Below, piece after piece: positions 44,875-52,955 of a stretch of 64,000 bases of DNA. A program made the position numbers and the translations under genes. The notes beneath the pieces are model-generated. The model saw only the letters and a list, made by a program, of their open reading frames with translations, searched no databases and was not told the origin of the DNA. Numbering within the stretch: the first letter of the stretch is position 1; each line of letters begins with the position of its first letter. The stretch is from Wohlfahrtiimonas sp. G9077 (GTDB lineage Bacteria > Pseudomonadota > Gammaproteobacteria > Cardiobacteriales > Wohlfahrtiimonadaceae), in contig NZ_NEFD01000002.1 in the NCBI RefSeq assembly GCF_002252155.1, positions 1 through 64,000 of the forward strand. Reading direction: 5' to 3'.

Positions 44875-46710
44875 CTATTTCAATTCAAGCGCATGTTGAG
44901 ATTTCATATGCAATTGTTCTAATTTCGCATTGGTATCTTTCACGCTGGCTTCAATTGCTGACATAAAGATTCGAGCTTTATCCACCACACCAGTTTTAAG
45001 CGCTTTGGCCTGTTCATCGAGCACTTTCTGTAATTCATTGCCATATAGGGCAGTGGTGCTGTTACATAAATCCTGAAGATTATCGCCCACAGTCAAGGTG
45101 ATGGTTTTTGTTTCTATAGAGCTGCTTGATCCAAGAGCACCTCCAAGACCAGAACCAAGGGTTGCACCAATGGCTGCACCTGCAAAACCACCCACTAAGA
45201 AGCCACTAACACCACCAATAAGGCCGCCTAAACCACCACGTTTTGTGCGATTTCCCTTATGCATAACGGTATAGCTATCTTCAACTTGTTCTAAATTAAA
45301 TTCAGGGATATCAAAGGATGATGTTTGTACAGTTGCCACCAATGCACCATCAAGTTCTTCTGTAATGCTTGAGAAAACCTCATGAATGGCATCTTGCAGC
45401 AACGTATTGAGTTGGTTATTCCACTCGAATTTTTTAGTAGCTAATGCAGCATTCATTTGTTCCACATCATCTCTATAAGAGGCTAAAGTAGAGAAATCTT
45501 GTTCAATGGTTGCCTTAATAGAATTCTGCGCTTTTTGAATGGCTTGCGCTGAGCGACTATCAAGCGACAATGATAAACTTCGAATTGTGTGAGAGAACTC
45601 AGACAACAATGCTTGATAAGGTGATAAATCCTTCAAGCAACTATTTAAAAAGTAATTGAAGTTTTTCAATGGCGTTTGGCGTTTTAACTGCACACCCTCT
45701 TCTTGAGAGATCTGATTTAATCGAACAAATAAATCTGACATTCCACTGTTCTTTAAGTTACTGGCATTATCTGCATGTAACTCAGCATACTTTGTAGAAA
45801 CGGACAAAATCTGTAGATTATTGTGTTGAGAAGATAAGCCAATTTCAGCCAATTCCTTCAAAACAAATTGTTGCTGTTCTTTTTGTCGCTCTGGGGATTT
45901 CATGACAATCTCCGTCACGATCTCACCATCTACAATGTTTTCCTCAGTATCATCACTGCCAGTGATCAATAACACTACTTTCTTTTGCTGGTTACAGAGA
46001 TCGCATATTTCTGCTAAATCCGTCGCACGACCAGGCGCATCTGATTTCATGGTGTAAACGATCAAGTCCGCATGTTGAACATAGTCTTTAGAAAGATCGC
46101 CATTTTCACCATTAAATGAATGTAGCCCAGGCGAATCAACCCAGGTTAACCCAGGTAATTTAAATCCTTGGATAGAGCTGGTTGCCTCAATGGCACCCAC
46201 TCTAAATTGTTTAGTTTTTTCAGCTTCTTTTTCAGCATCGCCACTGGCCACATCTGTTCTTGCATGAGAAAAATACTCAGGATGTTCTGCTTTAGGGATT
46301 TGTTGCTGTATTTGTGATGAATTATCTGATTGTCCCCAGGCCATATAATTTCCCAAAGAGCTTTTACCAGATTTGACCTTACCATATACAAATACCAACA
46401 ATGAGTCTTCAAAGTCTTTTCTAAAATGAATACCTTTTTCTTTAGAATTCAATTTAGTACGCCATTCTTCGTCAATGTTTTGCAAAGCATGGAAAAAAGC
46501 TTGTACTTTCTGACGCAAAGGATTCTCGTCTGTTTTTGCTAAACTTTTCTCTGCATTTTGAATATGACTCGTAACATCTTTTGTGAAATTACGATAAATC
46601 GTTTCAAATTGGCTATCTAGCTGCTGAGCTTCTTGAAGCGAGGATTCAAAAGAATTCTGCAATTGGCGGAATGATGATAAAAACTCATTGCGGGTCATTT
46701 CTTGTGTCAT
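44875..46710 (-). CDS. Large dynamin-like GTPase with glycine-zipper membrane segment
   Basis: 611 residues. An N-terminal helical bundle (about 1-100) precedes the GTPase domain: G1 VYGKVKSGKSSLGN, G3 WVDSPGLHSF, and an ITGSDD segment where G4 (NKxD) is expected. A helical stalk follows, then a strongly glycine-rich hydrophobic region (about 490-530: GGLGGLIGGVSGFLVGGFAG, AAIGATLGSGLGGALG) preceded by basic KGNRTKRG, a likely membrane paddle. The C-terminus is helical. It probably assembles with the 547-residue GTPase, as bacterial dynamins often work as adjacent pairs. The GTPase domain has unusual acidic insertions between G1 and G3. Confidence 0.8.
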   Translation of the reverse strand: MTQEMTRNEFLSSFRQLQNSFESSLQEAQQLDSQFETIYRNFTKDVTSHIQNAEKSLAKTDENPLRQKVQAFFHALQNIDEEWRTKLNSKEKGIHFRKDFEDSLLVFVYGKVKSGKSSLGNYMAWGQSDNSSQIQQQIPKAEHPEYFSHARTDVASGDAEKEAEKTKQFRVGAIEATSSIQGFKLPGLTWVDSPGLHSFNGENGDLSKDYVQHADLIVYTMKSDAPGRATDLAEICDLCNQQKKVVLLITGSDDTEENIVDGEIVTEIVMKSPERQKEQQQFVLKELAEIGLSSQHNNLQILSVSTKYAELHADNASNLKNSGMSDLFVRLNQISQEEGVQLKRQTPLKNFNYFLNSCLKDLSPYQALLSEFSHTIRSLSLSLDSRSAQAIQKAQNSIKATIEQDFSTLASYRDDVEQMNAALATKKFEWNNQLNTLLQDAIHEVFSSITEELDGALVATVQTSSFDIPEFNLEQVEDSYTVMHKGNRTKRGGLGGLIGGVSGFLVGGFAGAAIGATLGSGLGGALGSSSSIETKTITLTVGDNLQDLCNSTTALYGNELQKVLDEQAKALKTGVVDKARIFMSAIEASVKDTNAKLEQLHMKSQHALELK

Positions 46711-46741
46711 GGTATTTCCTATCTTTTGATGTTGCCAATGC

Positions 46742-47266
46742 TTAAACGTTGAGCACTTTATCCATTAACTGACTATGATATTCTTGCAGTTCTTGCAGTT
46801 TTTGTTGTTTATCCGCTAACTCTTTTTGTATATCGGTCAAGTGGGAAGAAGGCGCAACATCGACGTTATAATACATTTTGAAACGCTGTAGATTTTTCAA
46901 TGTTGAACTATCTAAACCTTCTAATTTCAATGGGGCAACAGTGTTAATGCGTAAGTTTCCATCATCTTCTAAAATGGCCTGAAATTTACGATCAGAGTTG
47001 TAAGTCACATGGAACATTTCGATTAACATCGCTTGGAGAGCGAGGCTTGAGATTTCACCGTGCGATTTCACAGAAGATTGAATGGAAGACAATTGTTCCT
47101 CTTTCTCCTGTGCACGACGTTGTTCTTCTGCGCGACGACGACGGCGACGGCGTTCTTCATCATCATCGTCACCACCATCATTATCATCACCATCATTTGA
47201 GAATGCTTTAGCTGCCAATGCAGCGCCACCAACGATTAAACCACCAATTAGCCACGGAAGAGCCAT
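46742..47266 (-). CDS. Membrane-anchored charged coiled-coil protein
   Basis: 174 residues. A short N-terminal glycine-rich hydrophobic anchor (PWLIGGLIVGGAALAAKAF) is followed by an acidic run (DGDDNDGGDDDDEE), then an arginine run and EEQRRAQEKEEQ. A folded middle (ALQAMLIEMFHVTYNSDRKF) and a C-terminal coiled coil (IQKELADKQQKLQELQEY) follow. Not recognised as a family. It lies between the small and large GTPases in the operon, 20 and 31 nt away, and could tether them to the inner membrane. AAGGTG precedes the ATG. Confidence 0.7.
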   Translation of the reverse strand: MALPWLIGGLIVGGAALAAKAFSNDGDDNDGGDDDDEERRRRRRRAEEQRRAQEKEEQLSSIQSSVKSHGEISSLALQAMLIEMFHVTYNSDRKFQAILEDDGNLRINTVAPLKLEGLDSSTLKNLQRFKMYYNVDVAPSSHLTDIQKELADKQQKLQELQEYHSQLMDKVLNV

Positions 47267-47286
47267 AATTTCACCTTTATCTTTAA

Positions 47287-48117
47287 TTACAATTGTCTAT
47301 ATTGATTAGCACGAGTATTTAACCAGTTATGTAAGGTTTCCATTTCAGAATTGAATGGTGCCAAACTTGTGGTTAGCTGATTCTTAAGATCTTTAATATC
47401 ACATGTTAATTCTGTTTCGAGTGCATTGATCATTGCAGTCACTTCTTCGATTTTCTGAGTTTCTCTCGCGCGACGAATTTCCGAAACTTCTACACCTAAT
47501 TGTTCTAAATGATTGCTCAATTGTTTAACTTGGCTTAAATCAACCATTTGGTCTTGGTCTTTTAAGATGCCATCTTTAAATCTTTTACCAGAGACTTGGA
47601 AGATTTTAGGTTGAAAACCCAAGATGTGTTCGCATTGTTCTTGAATGCTTGACTGAATGCTTTCAATATTTTTTGTATTATCTTTATCGATTTTACTCAA
47701 AACAATGATGATGTTTTCTTCAGCATGTTCACCGAAAGATTTCTTAATTGTTGTTAAAAATTCGATTTCCTTTTGCTCAAGTTCACCTTGTAGTTGATGA
47801 ACGAATAAAATAATATCAGCTTGATCAGCACCCGCATTCGCAATCACATCATCTGCTTGTGATGCGTCTAATCCTGGAGTATCAAGGAAACAAAATTTAT
47901 CTGTTTCAAAACGTTTTAACTCGGCTGTTTCACGGACATCATTCGTCTTAAAGCATTCTGTTTCGATATGATTTGTTAGCATATTTAACAAATAACTTTT
48001 ACCGACGTTCATTAATCCCCAAGCAGCCACTACAGGCTTTGCTGATTGTGTTTGTGGAGCCTTAATAATTTTTTGTGCTTGTGCACATACATCTTCAAAC
48101 ATAAGTTTTTTGCTCAT
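47287..48117 (-). CDS. Small Era/MnmE-type GTPase (first GTPase of the operon)
   Basis: 276 residues. G1 AAWGLMNVGKSYLLNML, G3 FLDTPGLDASQADDV, G4 VLSKIDKDN, and a G5-like QVSGKRF. The last 90 residues are helical (EIRRARETQKIEEVTAMINALETEL-type heptads). It heads the operon; a likely promoter and a GTTGT/ACAAC operator-like repeat lie upstream. The weak ribosome site (AAGAATAAAATT before ATG) suggests modest expression. It is closest in motif wording to Ras-like 50S-binding GTPases, but the target is unknown. Confidence 0.8.
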   Translation of the reverse strand: MSKKLMFEDVCAQAQKIIKAPQTQSAKPVVAAWGLMNVGKSYLLNMLTNHIETECFKTNDVRETAELKRFETDKFCFLDTPGLDASQADDVIANAGADQADIILFVHQLQGELEQKEIEFLTTIKKSFGEHAEENIIIVLSKIDKDNTKNIESIQSSIQEQCEHILGFQPKIFQVSGKRFKDGILKDQDQMVDLSQVKQLSNHLEQLGVEVSEIRRARETQKIEEVTAMINALETELTCDIKDLKNQLTTSLAPFNSEMETLHNWLNTRANQYRQL

Positions 48118-48181
48118 AATTTTATTCTTTCACTTATAACTTGTTATCATTGATTAGTATACTATCATATCTTTTTGACAG

Positions 48182-48196
48182 GTTGTGTCATACAAC
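48182..48196. promoter_or_regulatory. Inverted repeat upstream of the GTPase operon
   Basis: GTTGT, GTCAT, ACAAC. It lies 65-79 nt upstream of the first GTPase start. Between it and the gene the minus strand has TATGAT and TATACT -10-like hexamers, but no clear -35, so control by a protein bound at the repeat is plausible. Confidence 0.4.
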
Positions 48197-48325
48197 GAAA
48201 CAATATAATATTTATTGAAACATATTTAGTATAAAGGAAGTTTTCCAAATTATCGTTTGATGATTCTTAATCATTGGCAATATTAAGGTAATCCTCCCAT
48301 TAATAACCGAAGTTAAAAGTAGAGG

Positions 48326-49128
48326 TTAAGCAACCATTAAAGGTGGCTTTCCTTGGTTAGCTTGATGTGGTCTTTCATGATTATAATGCCAAAGCCACTT
48401 GGTGGCATAATTTTGTACTTCTTCAAGCGTATCAAACAGATTTTGGCTCAACCAACTATAACGTACAGTTCTATTGTAACGCTCGATATAAGCATTTTGC
48501 TGAGGATTACCTCTGAATATATTCAATGCGTATTCCTTTGTCTTTAGCCCAATCTGTCATTTGATGGCGAATAAACTCAGGGCCATTATCACATCGAATC
48601 ACAGAAAGCTTTTCTCTCCATTCTAGTAGTTGATCCAATGCTCGGTGTTGGCAGTGAAAAATCAGCTTCAATCGCTAAGCCTTCACGACGATAATCATCA
48701 ATGATGTTCAACAATCTGATTTTTCGACCATCAGATAATTGATCATGCATAAAATCTAAAGACCAAACTTGATTGGCTTTAATGGGCTCTTTCAAGGGCT
48801 CAGGTTTATTTCTTTTTAATCTCCTTTTAGGTTTAATTCGTAGATTCAAAGCAAGCTCACAATAAATTCTATAAACACGTTTATGATTCCAACGATATTG
48901 AGCAACATGGCGTAGATAAGCAAAACATATTCCAAATCCCCAATCTCTATTTTCATCAGTTAATTCAACTAGTTTTGCAGCAATTAGAGCATTCTCATCT
49001 TTAAGCTTCGATTGATATCGATAACATTTTTCACTGATATTAAATGCGATACAAGTTAGGCGAATGCTCGCTGAGCTTTGTGATACAACATCCTGAGCCA
49101 TCTTTCGACGACAAGATGGCTTTACCAC
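48326..49128 (-). pseudogene. IS3-family transposase OrfB, frameshifted
   Basis: The DDE transposase is split. The first part (from 49128) reads through [20 protein letters not shown], with the first catalytic Asp, to EADFSLP. The frame then changes and continues as [22 protein letters not shown], with the second Asp, to IEYIQR. A two-base loss in an AGAG run shifts it again to RGNPQQNAYIERYNR, with the catalytic Glu, ending HERPHQANQGKPPLMVA. A few codons are also missing after FSLP. Catalytic residues survive but lie in different frames. Confidence 0.88.
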
Positions 49129-49331
49129 TTTTTTGCCATGGCTTCTTGGATAATTTCAGCTTTTAATCTTGCCATTAATGCTGTATCCATACCGCCATAT
49201 TTTGCACGCCATTTATAAAATGTCGCGTTACTCATGCTATGCTCACGACAAAGAGCTGTCACAGGTATGCCAGCTTCAGCTTGTTTTAAAATTGCCATAA
49301 TTTGGCTATCAGTAAATTTAGATGTTTTCAT
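49122..49331 (-). pseudogene. IS3-family OrfA with in-frame internal deletion
   Basis: 69 residues. The helix-turn-helix SDSQIMAILKQAEAG-type start (KFTDSQIMAILKQAEAGIPV) and NATFYKWRAKYGG are normal. [17 protein letters not shown] shows that the leucine-zipper segment normally between MARLK and LKAEII (around 18 residues) is missing. The repeated RLK/LK coding sequence suggests slippage or recombination between short repeats. Dimerisation should be lost. Confidence 0.75.
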
Positions 49332-49467
49332 TGAGAATCTCCTAACTTATTTAAATTAATATTAAGCGAAAATTCTACTTTTGAATTAGGTTATTTTTAG
49401 GGGGGATTACCTATATAACTAATTGTAATTTATAAATATATCTTGTTATAAAAATCTATTATATGGC

Positions 49468-49640
49468 GTTACAAATATTACATATTTTATTACATCATTG
49501 ATTTTAAATCAAAAATAATCAGTTTTGTGTTATCTCAATTTCATTACAATGTAACGAGTTGTAACAAAATTTTATAACAGAAAAAAATTATAATAATTAA
49601 TAGGTTATATAGTAAAAACCATCTTTGTAACGATGTAATG
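49468..49640. repeat. Cluster of TGTAA/TTACA motifs next to the right repeat
   Basis: Copies of TTACA or its complement at 49469, 49478, 49490, 49544, 49550, 49560, 49626 and 49634, two of them in the longer form TGTAACGA. The stretch 49412-49758 has no gene. Such clusters next to an att site resemble integrase arm sites or recombination-directionality sites, but an AT-rich background makes chance occurrence possible. Confidence 0.4.
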
Positions 49641-49758
49641 ACTTTCCGAAGCATATTAGATATTTTTCAATTGATTTCTTTGGTTTAAAAACGGTTTTAA
49701 ATCAGAAACAAACCATCAAAATCAGAGAATGATCAAAAAGTAGTCATTTTATTGAACA

Positions 49759-49842
49759 GTTTATTGAACAACTGAACTTCCAGATGCAAAAAAGCCCGCT
49801 GTTTAGCGGGCTCTAGAGCTTTTATTTGGTACCGAAGGAGAG
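49759..49842. repeat. Right direct repeat (att-like) overlapping tRNA-Leu
   Basis: Partner of the repeat at 42396-42479, 84 nt with 10 mismatches and no gaps. Its last 18 nt, identical in both copies, are the 3' end of tRNA-Leu plus three flanking bases. The enclosed island is about 7.4 kb. Confidence 0.85.
49788..49811 (-). terminator. Terminator of tRNA-Leu
   Basis: On the minus strand GCCCGC, TAAACA, GCGGGC, TTTTTT. The equivalent hairpin in the left repeat has T-A for C-G at the same stem position, a covarying change. Confidence 0.88.
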
Positions 49843-49912
49843 ACTCGAACTCTCACGCTTTTAAAGGCAGAGGATTTTGAATCCTCCGTGTCTACCATTC
49901 CACCACTCCGGC
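49827..49912 (-). tRNA. tRNA-Leu (anticodon CAA)
   Basis: 86 nt with a long variable arm. The 5' end is GCCGGAGTGGTGGAATGG, the anticodon loop TTCAAAA contains CAA, the T arm is GAGTTCGAGTCTC, and CCA is encoded. The acceptor stem needs two G-U pairs (positions 1-72 and 5-68). It is the integration site of the island to its left; tRNA-Leu(CAA) is also an island hotspot in enterics (leuX). Confidence 0.95.
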
Positions 49913-49924
49913 AAGTGAGAAGCT

Positions 49925-49952
49925 ATTTTAAGATCTTCTCAGAGATTGTCAA
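49925..49952 (-). promoter_or_regulatory. Promoter of tRNA-Leu
   Basis: On the minus strand TTGACA (49947-49952), 16 nt, TAAAAT (49925-49930), a strong sigma-70 promoter ending 12 nt before the tRNA. Confidence 0.8.
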
Positions 49953-49962
49953 TGATTTTTTA

Positions 49963-51594
49963 TCAAATTGCGATATTTTTTCCACCAATGTACACGGCTA
50001 TGGGCTTAATTGTATGAATTTCTTTAGGTTCTAGGGTCAATGGATTTTGATTCAGGATGACAAAATCAGCAAATTTATCCACCTCTAATGAACCAATCAT
50101 GGACTCACTACCGAGCATGTATGCCGCATCGATCGTGACAGAGCGCAAAACCTCAAGAATGGAGAGATCACGATCATTGTCATGTTTAAAGTCATCGTCT
50201 AATAAAGTGCGTGTCATCCCCACTTGAAAATGTCCCCATAAATCGAGTGGATCAATCGGCCAATCGCTGCCATATGCCACCCGAATGCCATGATCATACA
50301 ATTGACCGGCGCATTCAAAGCCTTGCATGCGCGTAGCGCCAAGGAGCTCAGTAAAGCTCTCATGCGTTGCTTGATCCATACCCGCCCATTGTAGCGATTG
50401 CGCCGCGATGACATTTAAGTCACGGTAGCGCGCATATTGATCGGGTGCAGTTAATTCATTGTGTGCAAAGGCAGGGCGCACAGTAGGATTTGGTGCTTTG
50501 GTGTGCGCGCTTTCGATGGCATCTAAAGCAAAATCAATCCCTGCATCGCCCACTGTATGCATGTGCGGATGCCAACCGAGCGGATAAGTGGCCGTTAATA
50601 ATGCGCTGAGCAGTGTTTTGTCATAATAACAATCGCCATGATGATCATTGGCATCAATGTGATAAGGCGCACGCAATAACGCTGTGTGCAGTGGCGCTTG
50701 CATCACGCCATCGATGAAAAACTTAATGTGTTGAACCGTTGTGGTGGGCGCCGTTGGCGTTTGTGGGAGAGAAAAGGTGGCCATAAAGTCAGCCACTTCG
50801 GAAATGGCCTTTGGGATGTCATCCACTGTTGGAAACTCTTTGGCCGGGATTTCGCGGGCGCCAAAAACTCGTAGCGTCAATTCATGGGCGTGCATCAATG
50901 CCTTAAAAGCTTTGAGAGAAACTTCATCGACGCGTGCATCCATCACCGTGGTGACGCCTTGCGCATTTAATAATTTTTGGGCGCGCCTTGCCACCGTGAT
51001 GGCGTAATCTTCAGAATAGCGCGTCACTTCATCAAATGCCTGCATGGCAGGGCCATCTTCTAAAATGCCTTGATCATAGGCATTTTCTGGCAATGTGACG
51101 GTTTGAAAGGCATTGAGCGCGCAGCCATTGCACACTAAAATGTGGCAATCATTGGAAAAGACGATGATGGGAACATCGCTGGCAATGGCATCTAAATCCG
51201 CCCGCGTCAGCTCACTGCCAATGGGCAGCATATCTGGCTGCATCCAACCGCGCACGATGATCCAACCGTGGCCATGTTCAGCAAGATAATCTTGCGCATA
51301 TGTTTTGATGCGTGTGAGGACGTCATCTTTCGTTAAAATCAGATGTTTTAAGTCGCAGCTCAAAGATTGCGACGCGCCCCAAAAAGGATGCAGATGCGCA
51401 TCAATGAGCCCCGGCATCACAAATTGCCCATGTAGATTGATGATGTCTGTTTCTTGGCCGGCTAAGGCAAGGATTGAGGCATCATCACCTAAAGCGACAA
51501 TGCAGCCTTCGCGGATGGCCATCGCGCTATGGATGGCATTGTCAGCATCAGCGCTGAAAATGGTGCCGTTGTGGACAATCAAGTCTGCAATCAT
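49963..51594 (-). CDS. YtcJ-like amidohydrolase
   Basis: 543 residues of the amidohydrolase superfamily. The N-terminal beta-sandwich strand ADLIVHNGTIFSAD, the metal-binding FVMPGLIDAHLHPFWG, later histidines in HPHMHTVGD and AFAHNEL, the aspartate in AYGSDWPIDP and the C-terminal DKFADFVILNQNPL are all seen. The family includes imidazolonepropionase-like and exoenzyme-regulatory hydrolases; the substrate is unknown. AGGAG precedes the ATG. A single-gene unit. Confidence 0.88.
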   Translation of the reverse strand: MIADLIVHNGTIFSADADNAIHSAMAIREGCIVALGDDASILALAGQETDIINLHGQFVMPGLIDAHLHPFWGASQSLSCDLKHLILTKDDVLTRIKTYAQDYLAEHGHGWIIVRGWMQPDMLPIGSELTRADLDAIASDVPIIVFSNDCHILVCNGCALNAFQTVTLPENAYDQGILEDGPAMQAFDEVTRYSEDYAITVARRAQKLLNAQGVTTVMDARVDEVSLKAFKALMHAHELTLRVFGAREIPAKEFPTVDDIPKAISEVADFMATFSLPQTPTAPTTTVQHIKFFIDGVMQAPLHTALLRAPYHIDANDHHGDCYYDKTLLSALLTATYPLGWHPHMHTVGDAGIDFALDAIESAHTKAPNPTVRPAFAHNELTAPDQYARYRDLNVIAAQSLQWAGMDQATHESFTELLGATRMQGFECAGQLYDHGIRVAYGSDWPIDPLDLWGHFQVGMTRTLLDDDFKHDNDRDLSILEVLRSVTIDAAYMLGSESMIGSLEVDKFADFVILNQNPLTLEPKEIHTIKPIAVYIGGKNIAI

Positions 51595-51671
51595 AGAAGG
51601 CTCCTCTTGGTTTTAATAATGGGCTAAATTTGGTTAGTATATAGCGATGATGACAATAACGGAATTCAACC

Positions 51672-52550
51672 ATGGCCAGATCAGCTCCTCAACGGGTATT
51701 AACCATTCAATCGCATGTCACGTTTGGGCATGTGGGCAATGATGCCGCCGTCTTTACTTTGCAGCGTCTTGGCATTGAAGCGATGCCCATTCATACGGTG
51801 CAGTTTTCCAACCATACAGGTTATGAGATTTTTACCGGTGAAGTGTTTGGTGCCGATCACATCGAGTCAGTGATTGATGGCTTGGTGAAAAATGATTTAT
51901 TGCGCCATGTCGATGCTGTATTGTCCGGCTATTTAGGCAGCGTTGCCATCGGGCAAGTGATCCATCGGGCGCTTGACATTGTGCGCAGCCACAATCCGCA
52001 TGCCATTTATGTGTGTGATCCTGTGATGGGGGATAAAGATGATGTGGGCGGCTTTTTTGTGGATGAGAGCATTCCGCCATTTATGCAAAAAACATTGGCC
52101 AAAGCATCGATCATCACGCCGAATCATTTTGAATTTGAAGTGTTGTGTGGCCGCTTAATCCATTCATTATCAGAAGCGGTGAGCGCGGCCCGCGCTTTGA
52201 TGGCCACAAGCGAAGCATTGCGCACTGTGCTCATCACAAGCTTTCGGGAGGATGAAGCGGCCGATGAGTTGATGACCTTGGCCATCACGCCATCAGAAGC
52301 TTGGTGCGTCACAACGCCGCGCTGTGATTATCTACCGATGCCAAGCGGCATGGGCGATACTTTTTCTGCATTGTATTTAGGGCACATTTTAAATGGGCGC
52401 TCGATCGAACATGCCATTCGTTATACGACTTCAGCCTTGTATGCTTTTGTGATGGATACGGACAATGGCGCGCGTGATCTCTCGATTATTCGTGAGCAAG
52501 CACAAATGATAGAGCCGTTATTGTTATTTGAGGCTTGCCCCATTGTATAA
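51672..52550 (+). CDS. pdxY: Pyridoxal kinase PdxY
   Basis: 292 residues of the ribokinase-like vitamin kinases. VLTIQSHVTFGHVGNDAAVF at the N-terminus, VQFSNHTGYEIFTGEV, DPVMGDKD, ITPNHFEFEVLCG and the anion-hole motif PSGMGDTFSALYLGHIL are clear. It phosphorylates pyridoxal in the PLP salvage route, which supplies enzymes such as GabT. The last 27 nt overlap the convergent small gene at 52524. The ribosome site is weak. Confidence 0.92.
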   Translation: MARSAPQRVLTIQSHVTFGHVGNDAAVFTLQRLGIEAMPIHTVQFSNHTGYEIFTGEVFGADHIESVIDGLVKNDLLRHVDAVLSGYLGSVAIGQVIHRALDIVRSHNPHAIYVCDPVMGDKDDVGGFFVDESIPPFMQKTLAKASIITPNHFEFEVLCGRLIHSLSEAVSAARALMATSEALRTVLITSFREDEAADELMTLAITPSEAWCVTTPRCDYLPMPSGMGDTFSALYLGHILNGRSIEHAIRYTTSALYAFVMDTDNGARDLSIIREQAQMIEPLLLFEACPIV

Positions 52551-52832
52551 ACAGTGAATCAAGTCGTGCAATGTTGTGACATCATCATGGGTGGGCACAA
52601 AGCCATATTCTGCCTGCCATGCTTGTTTGATCATCGGTGAGAATAGCAATGCCTCGATGTGTGCACGTGAGCCTAAGGGCAGGGCAGTGTCATACAATGT
52701 GGATAAGTTTAAAGGCAGATTAAAGGTGATGAAGGTTTTCATCACAGCATTGGTCACCTGGCAAAAGTTGTGATGGCGCATGGCATCATTCCAATGGGTC
52801 AATTGTGTGGTGATGTGGGTTGAGCGTTCCAT
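52524..52832 (-). CDS. Second small phosphonatase-cap-like protein
   Basis: 102 residues. FITFNLPLNLS, then ALPLGSRAHIEALLFSPMIKQAW, QAEYGFVPTHDDVTTLHDLI align by eye with the PhnX cap and with the 98-residue protein at 36173-36469 (same order of MALP or ALPL, R-x-(8)-sP-x-I-x-(3)-W, yG-x-x-PT). The N-terminus has no HAD nucleophile aspartate, the Schiff-base lysine position is Ser/Arg, and no HAD core follows. AAGGA precedes the ATG. It is convergent with and overlaps pdxY. Function unknown. Confidence 0.6.
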   Translation of the reverse strand: MERSTHITTQLTHWNDAMRHHNFCQVTNAVMKTFITFNLPLNLSTLYDTALPLGSRAHIEALLFSPMIKQAWQAEYGFVPTHDDVTTLHDLIHCLYNGASLK

Positions 52833-52907
52833 AATAATCCTTTGGTATTGTCATCATTGTGAAACACTATAAAAAAGGAATGTGACAACGATATGAAAGC
52901 GCACATT

Positions 52908-52931
52908 AAAAAAGCCCTCGAAGAGGGCTTT
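52908..52931 (-). terminator. Terminator of sodA
   Basis: On the minus strand AAAGCCCTC, TTC, GAGGGCTTT, then T residues. Confidence 0.88.
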
Positions 52932-52955
52932 ATTGATCATAGAACGTAAGCTGAA

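Larger units (their letters stand above)
48287..49411 (-). mobile_element. Decayed IS3-family insertion sequence
   Basis: About 1.1 kb bounded by imperfect terminal inverted repeats: GGTAATCCTCCC...AAAAGTAGA (48287-48323) and the reverse complement of GGTAATCCCCCC...AAAAGTAGA (49374-49411). It contains an OrfA with an internal deletion and an OrfB broken by two frame changes. No clear target-site duplication is seen. It sits between the GTPase operon and the right att-like repeat and must be immobile on its own. Confidence 0.85.

Noticed and set aside
43222-46710. Direct assignment of the large GTPases as LeoA or as the Eleos system
   Set aside because: Domain type agrees, but the operon has a third GTPase, a coiled-coil anchor and YkgJ, and I cannot verify sequence-level orthology by eye.
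47124-47170. Repeated CGACGACG/CATCATCG triplets suggesting a CRISPR or tandem array
   Set aside because: It is the low-complexity coding repeat for Arg and Asp runs inside one gene; no spacers exist. No CRISPR array was found in the window.
47082-47309. Plus-strand frame rich in Arg and Ser opposite the acidic coiled-coil gene
   Set aside because: It is the complement of the Asp/Glu/Arg low-complexity run; no ribosome site and no independent support.
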